Assembly: GCA_025923975.1 (NCBI GenBank)
Contig: JAICEV010000052.1
Coordinates: forward strand, 1-12,934
Length of the DNA stretch: 12,934 nucleotides
Reading direction: 5' to 3'
DNA from: Propionibacteriaceae bacterium
GTDB taxonomy: Bacteria > Actinomycetota > Actinomycetes > Propionibacteriales > Propionibacteriaceae
A program made the translations under genes and the position numbers. Below, one piece after another: positions 1-5,897 of this stretch. Position 1 is the stretch's first letter; each line of letters begins with the position of its first letter. The notes under the pieces were generated by a model, which was not told the origin of the DNA, ran no database searches, and saw only the letters and a list, made by a program, of their open reading frames with translations.

Positions 1-136
1 CCCATGGGGCTCTGCCCTTTGAAGCCGCTGCCTTCCTCTTTCACTCGCAGACGAAGAGCGTGTCTGCTCGTTCATTCGTCCAGGACAGCGGCGCGCGATC
101 CTGGGCGCGGTGAACTCCCCGGGATCCCCACCGTCT

Positions 137-142
137 TATGCT
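137..142 (+). promoter_or_regulatory. -10 element (TATGCT) for a leaderless start
   Basis: TATGCT matches the actinobacterial TANNNT -10 pattern and ends 6 bases before the ATG at 149. Transcription would then begin on or next to the start codon. No Shine-Dalgarno sequence precedes that ATG, which fits a leaderless message. I see no good -35 box. This box is the main reason for choosing the ATG at 149 over the upstream GTG at 110. Confidence 0.5.
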
Positions 143-148
143 GCGAGC

Positions 149-718
149 ATGAGCCACGATGAAGACCCGTCGCGGCAGGTCGCTGCGTACGGCGACACCG
201 CGCAACCAGCGATCGCGGCTCGAATGGCGCCTCACCTGCGACTCACACAAATCGGGGCGGCGTGTGCGCTCCTTTCGGTGATCGCAGCCGCTGCGGCAGT
301 CATCATGTTCCCGTCGTTCGCCGGGGCCGGGCCCGGCCTCGCCTGGGCGGTGGGTGCGCTCGTCTCCGCGGGTCTGATGCTGATCATCTGTGTTATCCAG
401 GTCGTTGTCTGGCGGCGTGCGATGGCGTCTTGGCTCGGCAAGCGCGTACCGGATCTGCGTGTTGAGACGCAGCTCTCCTGGATCGCGCACCTGATGTCGT
501 ACGCGGTGGCATTGGCCGCACTTTTCACCACCATGGCAGGTAGCGCTGCAGCCGGCTGGTCGTCCGCATCGGCTGTTCTGCTGGGAGTCACCTTGCTCTT
601 TGTCCTCGCTGCTCAGGTACTCGCCGGAGTGCAGTTTCTGCGTCCCAGTGGCCCTCCCGGAACCCTCCCAGCGCACATTCGACGACTCAAAGAGAAGTCC
701 CGCTCCCGCAACGATTGA
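149..718 (+). CDS. Four-helix integral membrane protein of unknown function
   Basis: I do not recognise this 189-residue protein. The N-terminal ~30 residues are polar, followed by four hydrophobic segments at about residues 33-53, 63-87, 111-132 and 139-163. A basic loop (WRRAMASWLGKR) lies between helices 2 and 3, and the C-terminal tail is short and strongly basic. Positive charge in the middle loop and tail suggests both face the cytoplasm. A GTG at 110 gives a 13-residue longer form, but the ATG at 149 has a -10 box 6 bases upstream and is preferred. The gene converges on glnR with 14 bases between the two stop codons. It could be a small transporter-like or sensor membrane protein; no motif decides. 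Codon usage looks like that of the neighbours, and the long reverse-strand frame across it is a shadow. Confidence 0.72.
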   Translation: MSHDEDPSRQVAAYGDTAQPAIAARMAPHLRLTQIGAACALLSVIAAAAAVIMFPSFAGAGPGLAWAVGALVSAGLMLIICVIQVVVWRRAMASWLGKRVPDLRVETQLSWIAHLMSYAVALAALFTTMAGSAAAGWSSASAVLLGVTLLFVLAAQVLAGVQFLRPSGPPGTLPAHIRRLKEKSRSRND

Positions 719-732
719 GGTACCGCCTGGCA

Positions 733-1422
733 CTAGCCAGTGGCGCGCGCTGACTCCTCGACGGGCGTGACGAACCGGTATCCGACGTTGCGAACAGTGC
801 CAATGACCGACTCATTTTCGGGGCCTAGCTTGGCGCGCAGTCGCCGCACATGAACGTCGACGGTGCGCGTGCCGCCGTAGTAGTCGTACCCCCAGACGTC
901 GCTCAGCAGTTGCTGACGACTGAACACCCGTCCCGGGTGTTGCGCGAGGTACTTCAAGAGCTCGAATTCGGTGTAGGTGAGATCGAGCTGCACGCCGTTG
1001 AGCTTGGCGCTGTAACCAGCCTCATCGATCACGATATTGCCGGACTGGATCACTGGGTCGACATTGGTTGCGACCGTCGGACTCATGGCAAGCCTGAGGC
1101 GCACGTCCACCTCGGCAGGCCCGGCCGTTGCAAGCAGCAGATCGTCGAACCCCCAGTCGGCCGACAGCGCGGCCAACCCGCCCTCGTTAGCGATAACAAG
1201 CAGGGGAGCCTCTTTGCCGGTCGTCTCGATGAGCCGGCATAGTGATCGGGCGCCGACCAGGTCCCGCCTGGCATCAAGCAAGATCACGTCTGCAGCAGGT
1301 GCATCCAGCAGCGCTGTAGCTTCTGCCTGGGCGACTTTGACTTGATGAGGAAGGAGCTCCAGCGCGGGCAGTATTTCCGCGGACGAATGCATATCGTTGG
1401 TTAGCAGCAGCAAGGTGGCCAT
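733..1422 (-). CDS. glnR: GlnR, OmpR-type orphan response regulator of nitrogen metabolism
   Basis: This 229-residue cytoplasmic transcription factor closely resembles Streptomyces and mycobacterial GlnR, which controls ammonium assimilation and nitrate/nitrite genes. The receiver domain covers about residues 1-115. It has Asp50 (DVILLDARRDL), the residue shown in studied GlnR proteins to support dimerisation without classical phosphorylation. The winged-helix DNA-binding domain covers about 125-220, with LTYTEFELLKYLAQHPGRVF, the recognition region TRTVDVHVRRLRAKLG and the wing NVGYRF. The reading frame extends 36 codons upstream, but the ATG at 1422 has a clear GAGGAG ribosome binding site (1429-1434, 6-base spacer) and gives the family's normal N-terminus (MATLLLLTND). 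No histidine kinase gene is adjacent, as expected for an orphan regulator. It diverges from the moaD-like gene. Confidence 0.95.
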   Translation of the reverse strand: MATLLLLTNDMHSSAEILPALELLPHQVKVAQAEATALLDAPAADVILLDARRDLVGARSLCRLIETTGKEAPLLVIANEGGLAALSADWGFDDLLLATAGPAEVDVRLRLAMSPTVATNVDPVIQSGNIVIDEAGYSAKLNGVQLDLTYTEFELLKYLAQHPGRVFSRQQLLSDVWGYDYYGGTRTVDVHVRRLRAKLGPENESVIGTVRNVGYRFVTPVEESARATG

Positions 1423-1509
1423 ATCGGTCTCCTCACTTCGGGGATTGCCGGTACTAGCCTTCAGCCCAGCTCGGAGAAATGGCCTGAACGCATGCTTGAG
1501 ACTAACGCA

Positions 1510-1767
1510 ATGGTGTCCGTTTCCCTTCATTACTGGGCAGGGGCCAAAGCTGCAGCAGGCGTGGCTGAGGAGGAAATCAAGGCCCGATCAGTCGCCGAAG
1601 CACTCCGATTAGCTTGCGATCAGCGGTCTGATCCGCACTTCGACAAGGTGATTGCGGCAAGTTCGGTACTCATTGAGGGACTTACCGCTCATCAGGAAGA
1701 TCTCGAGCGGCTACTCGCAGCGCCCGTAAGAGTTGAGGTTCTGCCGCCCTTCGCGGGCGGTAAATAG
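1510..1767 (+). CDS. MoaD/ThiS-family sulfur-carrier-like protein ending in Gly-Gly-Lys
   Basis: This small (85 residues) beta-grasp protein resembles the MoaD/ThiS-like protein found next to glnR in other actinobacteria. The N-terminus VSLHYWAGAKAAAGV and the C-terminus VEVLPPFAGG are the recognisable ends. In this family the terminal Gly-Gly is adenylated by a MoeB/ThiF-type enzyme and carries sulfur as a thiocarboxylate. Here one extra lysine follows Gly-Gly (GGC GGT AAA TAG). It would have to be removed before activation, or the protein works differently. The ATG at 1510 gives the family-like N-terminus; an ATG at 1492 adds six residues. Neither has a strong ribosome binding site. A TAGCCT box at 1455-1460 could be its -10. 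Proximity to cysA suggests sulfur transfer, which is an inference. Confidence 0.83.
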   Translation: MVSVSLHYWAGAKAAAGVAEEEIKARSVAEALRLACDQRSDPHFDKVIAASSVLIEGLTAHQEDLERLLAAPVRVEVLPPFAGGK

Positions 1768-2224
1768 TTTCGATCAGCTTCGATCGGCGGCGCGCAATGG
1801 TGCAAGATCGCGCACGAAACGGATTCGATGCGCTACCCATGTGGCCAAAATCACGATAACGAAAACATGACGAGGTCTAATCGAGGTGGCCGCTGACTGG
1901 CTTTTGACCACCATTTGGAATGCAGTCTCGTATTCTGATACAGGTTGTTGGGCCGGAGGTAAACCCACCTCTAGTCTTCTCCTCGTGACTTCGACGAACG
2001 CGTGGGCGCTGTCGCTCACCCGCCGGCGTGCTGTAGACCACGGCCGGATGCGCTCGTCCTTGTGTCAGCTTCGGCGAATGTAGAGGCGCGCGCTCTTTTG
2101 TCGTCTCGAGTCTGACCCTGTTGGGCTCGCTATCGGCCACGCCTCATCCCGCCCTCCGTACGCCTACATCCGTACCCTCACCCTCGGCTGTCTAGCCACA
2201 AAACACACCAGGAGAAGACACCAC
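1768..2224. other. 457-base gene-poor region upstream of cysA
   Basis: No convincing gene lies here. Short frames exist on both strands (for example minus 1774-2019 and plus 1886-2083), but none resembles a known protein and their codon usage looks non-coding. A small hairpin, GAGGT/ACCTC around a 6-base loop, sits at about 1958-1973. TTGACC at 1904-1909 is followed by TATTCT at 1931, but the 21-base spacing is too long for a normal promoter. TACCCT at 2173-2178 is a possible -10 for cysA with a leader of about 40 bases. I looked for a polycysteine leader peptide and a SAM riboswitch and recognised neither. Confidence 0.4.
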
Positions 2225-3073
2225 ATGAGCAGGCAAGAAGTACTCGTCGACGCTGATTGGGTCGCAGAGCATGTCGGCGACGAGAACATCGTTCTTGTCG
2301 AGGTCGATGAAGACACCACCGCGTACGACGGTGGTCACATTTCTGGCGCGATCAAACTGGACTGGAAGAAGGATCTCCAGGATCCGGTTCGTCGTGACTT
2401 CATCAACAAAGAGCAGTTCGAGAAGCTGTTGTCCGAGCGAGGCATCAGCAACGATGACACCGTCGTGCTCTACGGCGGTAACAACAACTGGTTCGCAGCG
2501 TATGCGTACTGGTACTTCAAGCTGTACGGGCACGAGAACGTCTTGCTGCTCGACGGTGGACGCAAGAAGTGGGAGCTGGACGCCCGTGACCTGAGCAGTG
2601 AAACGGTCACCCGACCGGCCACAAGCTACACAGCGACGGAACCCAACTTCAGCATTCGGGCCTTCCGGGACGAGGTCGTCGCGGCGATCGGAAGCAAGAG
2701 CCTGGTCGATGTCCGCAGCCCGGACGAGTACGCCGGCCGGCTACTTGCACCAGCTCACCTGCCCCAGGAGCAGGCGCAGCGTGGCGGTCACATTCCCACC
2801 GCAGTCAATGTTCCTTGGAGCAAGGCAGCCAATGACGATGGCACCTTCAAGTCCGACGATGAGCTCAAGGAGCTTTATAGCGATGCGGGCCTGAACTGGG
2901 ACAAAGACATCATTGCCTACTGCCGGATCGGGGAACGCAGCGCACACACCTGGTTCGTTCTGCATCAGATCCTCGGGCAGCAGAACGTGAAGAACTACGA
3001 CGGCTCGTGGACCGAGTACGGCTCGCTCGTCGGTGTGCCGGTCGCCGTCGGTGACGAACCCGGCGCCGGTTAA
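2225..3073 (+). CDS. cysA: Thiosulfate sulfurtransferase (two-domain rhodanese), CysA family
   Basis: This 282-residue cytoplasmic enzyme should move sulfane sulfur from thiosulfate to a thiophilic acceptor such as cyanide or a protein thiol. Two rhodanese domains occupy about residues 5-120 and 140-275. The C-terminal domain has the active-site loop CRIGERS with Cys233, the same loop as mycobacterial CysA2/CysA3. At the matching place the N-terminal domain has LYGGNNNWFA without cysteine, the usual inactive structural domain. The start is clear: AGGAGA at 2210-2215, then 9 bases, then ATG. sseC follows after 43 bases on the same strand, an arrangement conserved in actinobacteria, so the two are likely co-transcribed. 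The mycobacterial name is historical and does not mean the sulfate-permease ATPase CysA. Confidence 0.95.
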   Translation: MSRQEVLVDADWVAEHVGDENIVLVEVDEDTTAYDGGHISGAIKLDWKKDLQDPVRRDFINKEQFEKLLSERGISNDDTVVLYGGNNNWFAAYAYWYFKLYGHENVLLLDGGRKKWELDARDLSSETVTRPATSYTATEPNFSIRAFRDEVVAAIGSKSLVDVRSPDEYAGRLLAPAHLPQEQAQRGGHIPTAVNVPWSKAANDDGTFKSDDELKELYSDAGLNWDKDIIAYCRIGERSAHTWFVLHQILGQQNVKNYDGSWTEYGSLVGVPVAVGDEPGAG

Positions 3074-3116
3074 TCATTCAGGGCCTGACCATTCAGTCAG
3101 ATCAAAGGAGAAGATC

Positions 3117-3422
3117 ATGTGCGCAGCAACCAAGGGCGGACTCAGTCTGGCCGGCGTGGACGTTACCAAGGAAGCCGTGATTCAGGGCCGCGTGCTGCGC
3201 GGCGGGAATCCAGTCTCGGGGGCGTACGTGCGGCTGCTCGACTCGAGCGGCGAGTTCACCGCAGAAGTCCCGACATCGGCGACCGGCCACTTCCGTTTTT
3301 TTGCCGCTGACGGCAACTGGACGCTCCGGACTCTGGCACCGGGCGCGAAGACGCTTGATCACGCGGTCGTCGCGGCACGCGGCAATGTCAAGGAGATCGA
3401 CATCGACATTGAGGCTTCCTGA
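3117..3422 (+). CDS. sseC: DUF1416 protein, SseC family
   Basis: This small (101 residues) cytoplasmic protein resembles SseC, the constant partner of the CysA sulfurtransferase in actinobacteria. The conserved core is GAYVRLLDSSGEFTAEV followed by SATGHFRFFAADGNWTLRTL, a predicted all-beta sandwich fold. The near N-terminal cysteine (MCAATKGG) is also typical and could accept sulfur, though that is an inference. The biochemical role is unknown; the genetic link to cysA suggests sulfur metabolism. The start is certain: AAAGGAG at 3104-3110 with a 6-base spacer. The same frame stays open further upstream into the end of cysA, but nothing supports an earlier start. A run of seven T at 3296-3302 lies inside the FF codons and could be a sequencing-error or slippage spot, but the frame continues correctly. 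Confidence 0.93.
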   Translation: MCAATKGGLSLAGVDVTKEAVIQGRVLRGGNPVSGAYVRLLDSSGEFTAEVPTSATGHFRFFAADGNWTLRTLAPGAKTLDHAVVAARGNVKEIDIDIEAS

Positions 3423-3431
3423 CACTCGAAT

Positions 3432-3450
3432 CTGAAGTTGGTCGCTTCAG
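3432..3450. terminator. Possible hairpin terminator after sseC
   Basis: CTGAAG (3432-3437) pairs perfectly with CTTCAG (3445-3450) around a 7-base loop, starting 10 bases after the sseC stop. No T tract follows, so this is at best a weak or Rho-assisted terminator. Confidence 0.35.
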
Positions 3451-3470
3451 GCGGTAATAGGCGAGGACCT

Positions 3471-3495
3471 GCGCCCTGAGCCTGTCGAAGGGCGC
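3471..3495. repeat. REP-like palindrome between convergent genes
   Basis: GCGCCCT (3471-3477) is the exact reverse complement of AGGGCGC (3489-3495), around the core GAGCCTGTCGA. The CCCTGAGCCTGTCGAAGGG part looks like a short palindrome I know as a frequent intergenic repeat in many high-GC bacterial genomes, typically between convergent genes. It lies between sseC and dtd, whose 3' ends face each other. It may act as a bidirectional terminator or mRNA stabiliser. Copy number cannot be judged from one window. Confidence 0.6.
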
Positions 3496-3565
3496 TTCGC
3501 TCATCGCTTCTCAATCGTCGGCGGCGCGATCCCGACGCTCGCCGAGCGCGAGCGGGGCAGCTGGC

Positions 3566-3997
3566 TTAACTTTGTGAGTCAAGGATCAGGGTTACTGGGC
3601 CGTCATTGGTCAAGGTGACTTGCATGTCAGCACCGAAAATGCCGGTCGCGACCTCGGCGCCCAGTAGGCGCAGTGAGGAGACGAATGCCTCGACGAGTGG
3701 CTCGCTGATGGCCCGTGGGGCTGCCGCGCTCCACGACGGGCGGCGGCCCTTGCGGAAGTCCGCGTAGAGGGTGAACTGGCTGACCACGAGAATCGGTGCG
3801 TTCTCCTCCTGGGCAGATTTCTCGCCCTTGAGGATGCGAAGCGTCCATATCTTCTCAGCCAGCCGCTCTGCAGCGGCGGGCTGATCATCATGGGTAACTC
3901 CGGCCAAGATGACCAGGCCAGGCCGGTCGATCGCACCGACAACATCGCCGGCTACCTCAACTCGGGCTGACGTCACCCGCTGAACCACCAAACGCAT
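3566..3997 (-). CDS. dtd: D-aminoacyl-tRNA deacylase (Dtd)
   Basis: This 143-residue cytoplasmic proofreading enzyme hydrolyses D-aminoacyl-tRNA (for example D-Tyr-tRNA), and also Gly-tRNA(Ala), keeping D-amino acids out of protein. The N-terminus MRLVVQRVTSARVEV, the SQFTLYAD motif (residues 73-80) followed by RKGRRPSWS, and the C-terminal NDGPVT motif (131-136, the cross-subunit Gly-Pro motif) are all present and correctly spaced. The frame stays open 39 codons upstream, but the ATG at 3997 gives the exact family N-terminus; no clear ribosome binding site precedes it. The gene follows the ridA-like gene by 61 bases on the same strand, so the two may be one transcript. Both act in quality control of metabolites or tRNA. 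Confidence 0.95.
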   Translation of the reverse strand: MRLVVQRVTSARVEVAGDVVGAIDRPGLVILAGVTHDDQPAAAERLAEKIWTLRILKGEKSAQEENAPILVVSQFTLYADFRKGRRPSWSAAAPRAISEPLVEAFVSSLRLLGAEVATGIFGADMQVTLTNDGPVTLILDSQS

Positions 3998-4058
3998 CGC
4001 TAGATTCGCAATCGCTCGATCACGGCAGTCAGTCTTACATCTGGGGAGATAGAGATTC

Positions 4059-4445
4059 TCAACTCGCGACGTACGCCTCGACTTCCACCTCAACCAGATG
4101 GGCAGGATCGGCAAGCTGCGCCACCTCGACCATGGTCGTTACCGGCCGAATATGGCCGAACAGTTCCTGGTGTGCTCGTCCGACTTCGGTTTGTGACGTG
4201 ATGTCGGTGACATACATCCGGGTACGTACCACCTGCTCCAATGCCACTCCGGCTGCCTGCAGAGCCTCGAGCGCAATCGTGAAGGCTGCCATGGTCTGCC
4301 GGTATGGATCACCGGGATGCAGCACCCCATCCAGACCTGTCGCTGTCGTCCCAGCGGTCAGCGCCCAATCTCCTGCCACGACCACCCGCGAATAGCCGTA
4401 CCTGGCTTCCCAAGGCGCCCGCCCCGCGAATCTTGTGATCAACAC
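4059..4445 (-). CDS. RidA/YjgF-YER057c-UK114 family protein lacking the key arginine
   Basis: This 128-residue trimeric-fold protein belongs to the Rid family. Recognisable parts are PWEARYGYSRVVVAGD, SGTTAT-like AGTTATG, HPGDPYRQTMAAF, VVRTRMYVTDI and the end RPVTTMVEVAQLADPAHLVEVEVEAYV. RidA enzymes that hydrolyse reactive imines/enamines carry an arginine in a PAR(S/T)xVEV motif (Arg105 in E. coli). Here the stretch reads PVTTMVEV, with threonine there, so classical deaminase activity is unlikely and it fits the arginine-less Rid subgroups of unknown function. I chose the GTG at 4445 because AGAGGG lies 7 bases upstream and the protein then starts as homologues do; an ATG at 4475 would overlap the dsrE start. 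It lies upstream of dtd on the same strand. Confidence 0.88.
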   Translation of the reverse strand: MLITRFAGRAPWEARYGYSRVVVAGDWALTAGTTATGLDGVLHPGDPYRQTMAAFTIALEALQAAGVALEQVVRTRMYVTDITSQTEVGRAHQELFGHIRPVTTMVEVAQLADPAHLVEVEVEAYVAS

Positions 4446-4450
4446 AGCGA

Positions 4451-4456
4451 TACCCT
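4451..4456 (+). promoter_or_regulatory. Possible -10 element (TACCCT) for the DsrE-family gene
   Basis: TACCCT fits TANNNT and ends 8 bases before the ATG at 4465, compatible with a leaderless or near-leaderless transcript. The same bases supply the ribosome binding site (AGAGGG on the minus strand) of the divergent ridA-like gene. Weak evidence on its own. Confidence 0.3.
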
Positions 4457-4464
4457 CTGCCACA

Positions 4465-4851
4465 ATGTCGGCCATGTCCACCGAAATGACACCACGCTCG
4501 CTGTTGATCAAGATCACCTGCGGCGCCGAGGCGGCCGAGCGGACGAACCAGGGATGGATGGTCGCGGCCATGGGCGTCGCCGCCGGGGCCTCGGTGTCGG
4601 TCTGGCTGACCGGCGAAGCAGTATGGTTTGCCGTTCCCGGGCGACAGCCCGATCTGAACCTTCCGTATGCGACGCCGGCCGCCGAGTTGGTGGAGACCGT
4701 CAGGCTCGGAGGCGCCATCACGGTATGCACCCAATGCGCCGCGCGGCGCGAGCTCGGCGAGTCTGACCTCGTCGAGTCAGCAACAATCCAAGGCGCTGCC
4801 AGCTTTGTCGAGGCAGCGCTCGGTCACAATGTCCAGGCGCTGGTCTATTAG
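4465..4851 (+). CDS. DsrE-family protein with a CxxC motif
   Basis: This 128-residue soluble protein resembles actinobacterial DsrE-family (sulfur-relay-like, Rossmann-type) proteins. It has an N-terminal strand SLLIKITCG, then ASVSVWLTGEAVWFAVPG, a CTQCAARR motif (Cys88 and Cys91) and the C-terminal GAASFVEAALGHNVQALVY. DsrE relatives carry persulfide sulfur or act as peroxiredoxin-like proteins; the CxxC here is a plausible thiol site, but its substrate is unknown. Possible starts are the ATGs at 4435, 4465, 4474 and 4486. I prefer 4465 for its -10 box, but 4474 or 4486 would also give the family N-terminus. Its start nearly abuts the divergent ridA-like start, and its stop is only 3 bases from that of the convergent PanE-like gene. 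Confidence 0.87.
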   Translation: MSAMSTEMTPRSLLIKITCGAEAAERTNQGWMVAAMGVAAGASVSVWLTGEAVWFAVPGRQPDLNLPYATPAAELVETVRLGGAITVCTQCAARRELGESDLVESATIQGAASFVEAALGHNVQALVY

Positions 4852-4854
4852 CCG

Positions 4855-5874
4855 TCACTGCTGCTGGAGAAGGTCGGCCAACTGCCCTGCGCTCAGGTCG
4901 CCGGGCTTGGCACCAGTGGCGGCAGCCTGCCGAGCCAGTATGGCCAGGCGCTGGTTGATCGGTGCTCCAATTCCGAGGCGATGCGCGATCATCACGATCT
5001 CGCCATTGAGATAGTCAGTTTCGATGTTTCCGGTACCGCGGTGCAAGGACTGCCAGGTCGATCCACCGAGAAACTGAGGCACCCCAGGTACCGGTTTCAT
5101 GGTGAAGCCGGCCGCCCGTGCGGCGGTCTCTTCCGCCTCGCTGATGTAGGAAATTCCGGCTGCATCGAGCACTCGACGCGCCTCTGCCTCAGCATCGTCG
5201 ACCAGTGGACGCCAATCTCCGTTGTTGGCAACCAACGCCTGAAAGACGTTGCCAATGTTGCTGATCAACTTGCGATACTTCCAGGCCATTACGTCGTCGG
5301 GAAGAGAGACGTCGAAGTTGGCGGTGAGGAGATCGGTGGCAACCTGCTGCAGTGTCTGATCATGATCATTAGCACTGGCAGGCACCCGGCCAATATGGAG
5401 CGTTCCGGATCGAGGAGTGCTGCGAATGATCACTTCTCCAGGGATGAGATGCACGACCGGCATCCAGACGCAGACCCCATAGACCCGACGAAAGTATCGA
5501 TGCGCGATCGCTTCCGCCGCGACCCCGTTGAGCGCAATGAAAATCGGCAGCCGCTCGCCCGCCGTGCCAACCGGCCGAGCGTTCTGATGCACTGGGACGT
5601 CAGTCCAAGTCACCAGCGCCTCGTTTGCCTGCTGCGTCTTGGTCGCCAGAATCAGGATGTCGTCAACATTTAGCTTGAGCTCATGCGGTCCGCTGATCAC
5701 CGGCAGGGATTGGATCACGTCTTCGTCCGGCGTACGCAACCGCAGGCCACGATCTCGCAGGGCTGCCAGATGATCTCCGCGGGCTACTAGGACAGTCTCG
5801 CGTCCGACCAGTGCTAGCCGACCGCCGAGGGCACCACCAACCGCACCTGCACCAAGAATGAGATAACGGGGCAT
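4855..5874 (-). CDS. Ketopantoate reductase-like NAD(P)H-dependent oxidoreductase (PanE/ApbA family)
   Basis: This 339-residue cytoplasmic protein has the two-domain PanE fold. An N-terminal Rossmann domain carries LGAGAVGGALGGRLA (glycines 8, 10, 13), then the LATKTQQANEAL and ALNGV (Asn116) segments. The helical C-terminal domain has YRKLISN (Lys202 aligns with the catalytic lysine of E. coli PanE, Lys176) and STWQSL...ETDYLNGEIV (Glu285). These are the residues expected for ketopantoate to pantoate reduction in coenzyme A synthesis. The family is broad, however, and with ~36 residues more than E. coli PanE the true substrate is uncertain. The frame is open 103 codons further upstream, but the ATG at 5874 gives the exact start and has a -10 box 7 bases before it. 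It diverges from the GNAT gene. Confidence 0.88.
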   Translation of the reverse strand: MPRYLILGAGAVGGALGGRLALVGRETVLVARGDHLAALRDRGLRLRTPDEDVIQSLPVISGPHELKLNVDDILILATKTQQANEALVTWTDVPVHQNARPVGTAGERLPIFIALNGVAAEAIAHRYFRRVYGVCVWMPVVHLIPGEVIIRSTPRSGTLHIGRVPASANDHDQTLQQVATDLLTANFDVSLPDDVMAWKYRKLISNIGNVFQALVANNGDWRPLVDDAEAEARRVLDAAGISYISEAEETAARAAGFTMKPVPGVPQFLGGSTWQSLHRGTGNIETDYLNGEIVMIAHRLGIGAPINQRLAILARQAAATGAKPGDLSAGQLADLLQQQ

Positions 5875-5881
5875 GGTGCTC

Positions 5882-5891
5882 ACCGTAACCT
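5882..5891. promoter_or_regulatory. Overlapping bidirectional -10 elements
   Basis: On the plus strand TAACCT (5886-5891) ends 6 bases before the GTG at 5898 of the GNAT gene. On the minus strand TACGGT (5887 down to 5882) ends 7 bases before the ATG at 5874 of the PanE-like gene. The two hexamers share the base pairs 5886-5887. Both spacings suit leaderless transcripts. This arrangement fits the known class of bidirectional bacterial promoters built on overlapping, inverted -10 sequences. Neither direction shows a good -35 box. Confidence 0.55.
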
Positions 5892-5897
5892 GGCACA

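Noticed and set aside
1..148. Possible end of an upstream gene at the left edge
   Set aside because: No frame gives a recognisable C-terminus before the membrane protein, and a minus-strand start at position 5 is too short to judge. Beyond the -10 box at 137 I see nothing supportable.
41..733. 230-codon minus-strand frame opposite the membrane protein gene
   Set aside because: The product is very polar and full of Arg, Asp and Gly with no domain, as expected from the complement of a hydrophobic coding sequence. The plus-strand frame has four clean transmembrane segments.
727..740. CTGGC/GCCAG hairpin between the membrane protein gene and glnR
   Set aside because: The stem is only 5 bases, overlaps the glnR stop codon and has no T tract, so it is not listed as a terminator.
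1904..1936. TTGACC...TATTCT as a sigma70-type promoter
   Set aside because: The 21-base spacing between the hexamers is outside the usual 16-19 range.
1774..2019. 81-codon minus-strand frame with one hydrophobic stretch, between moaD-like and cysA
   Set aside because: It has a GTG start without a ribosome binding site or a -10 box at leaderless spacing, third positions are not GC-enriched as in the neighbours, and nothing resembles a known protein.
2002..2118. Short plus-strand frame with two adjacent cysteines upstream of cysA, considered as a cysteine leader peptide
   Set aside because: It has only two Cys codons, mid-frame, and no -10 or ribosome binding site at a fitting place. Known cysteine attenuator ORFs have a run of cysteines near their end.
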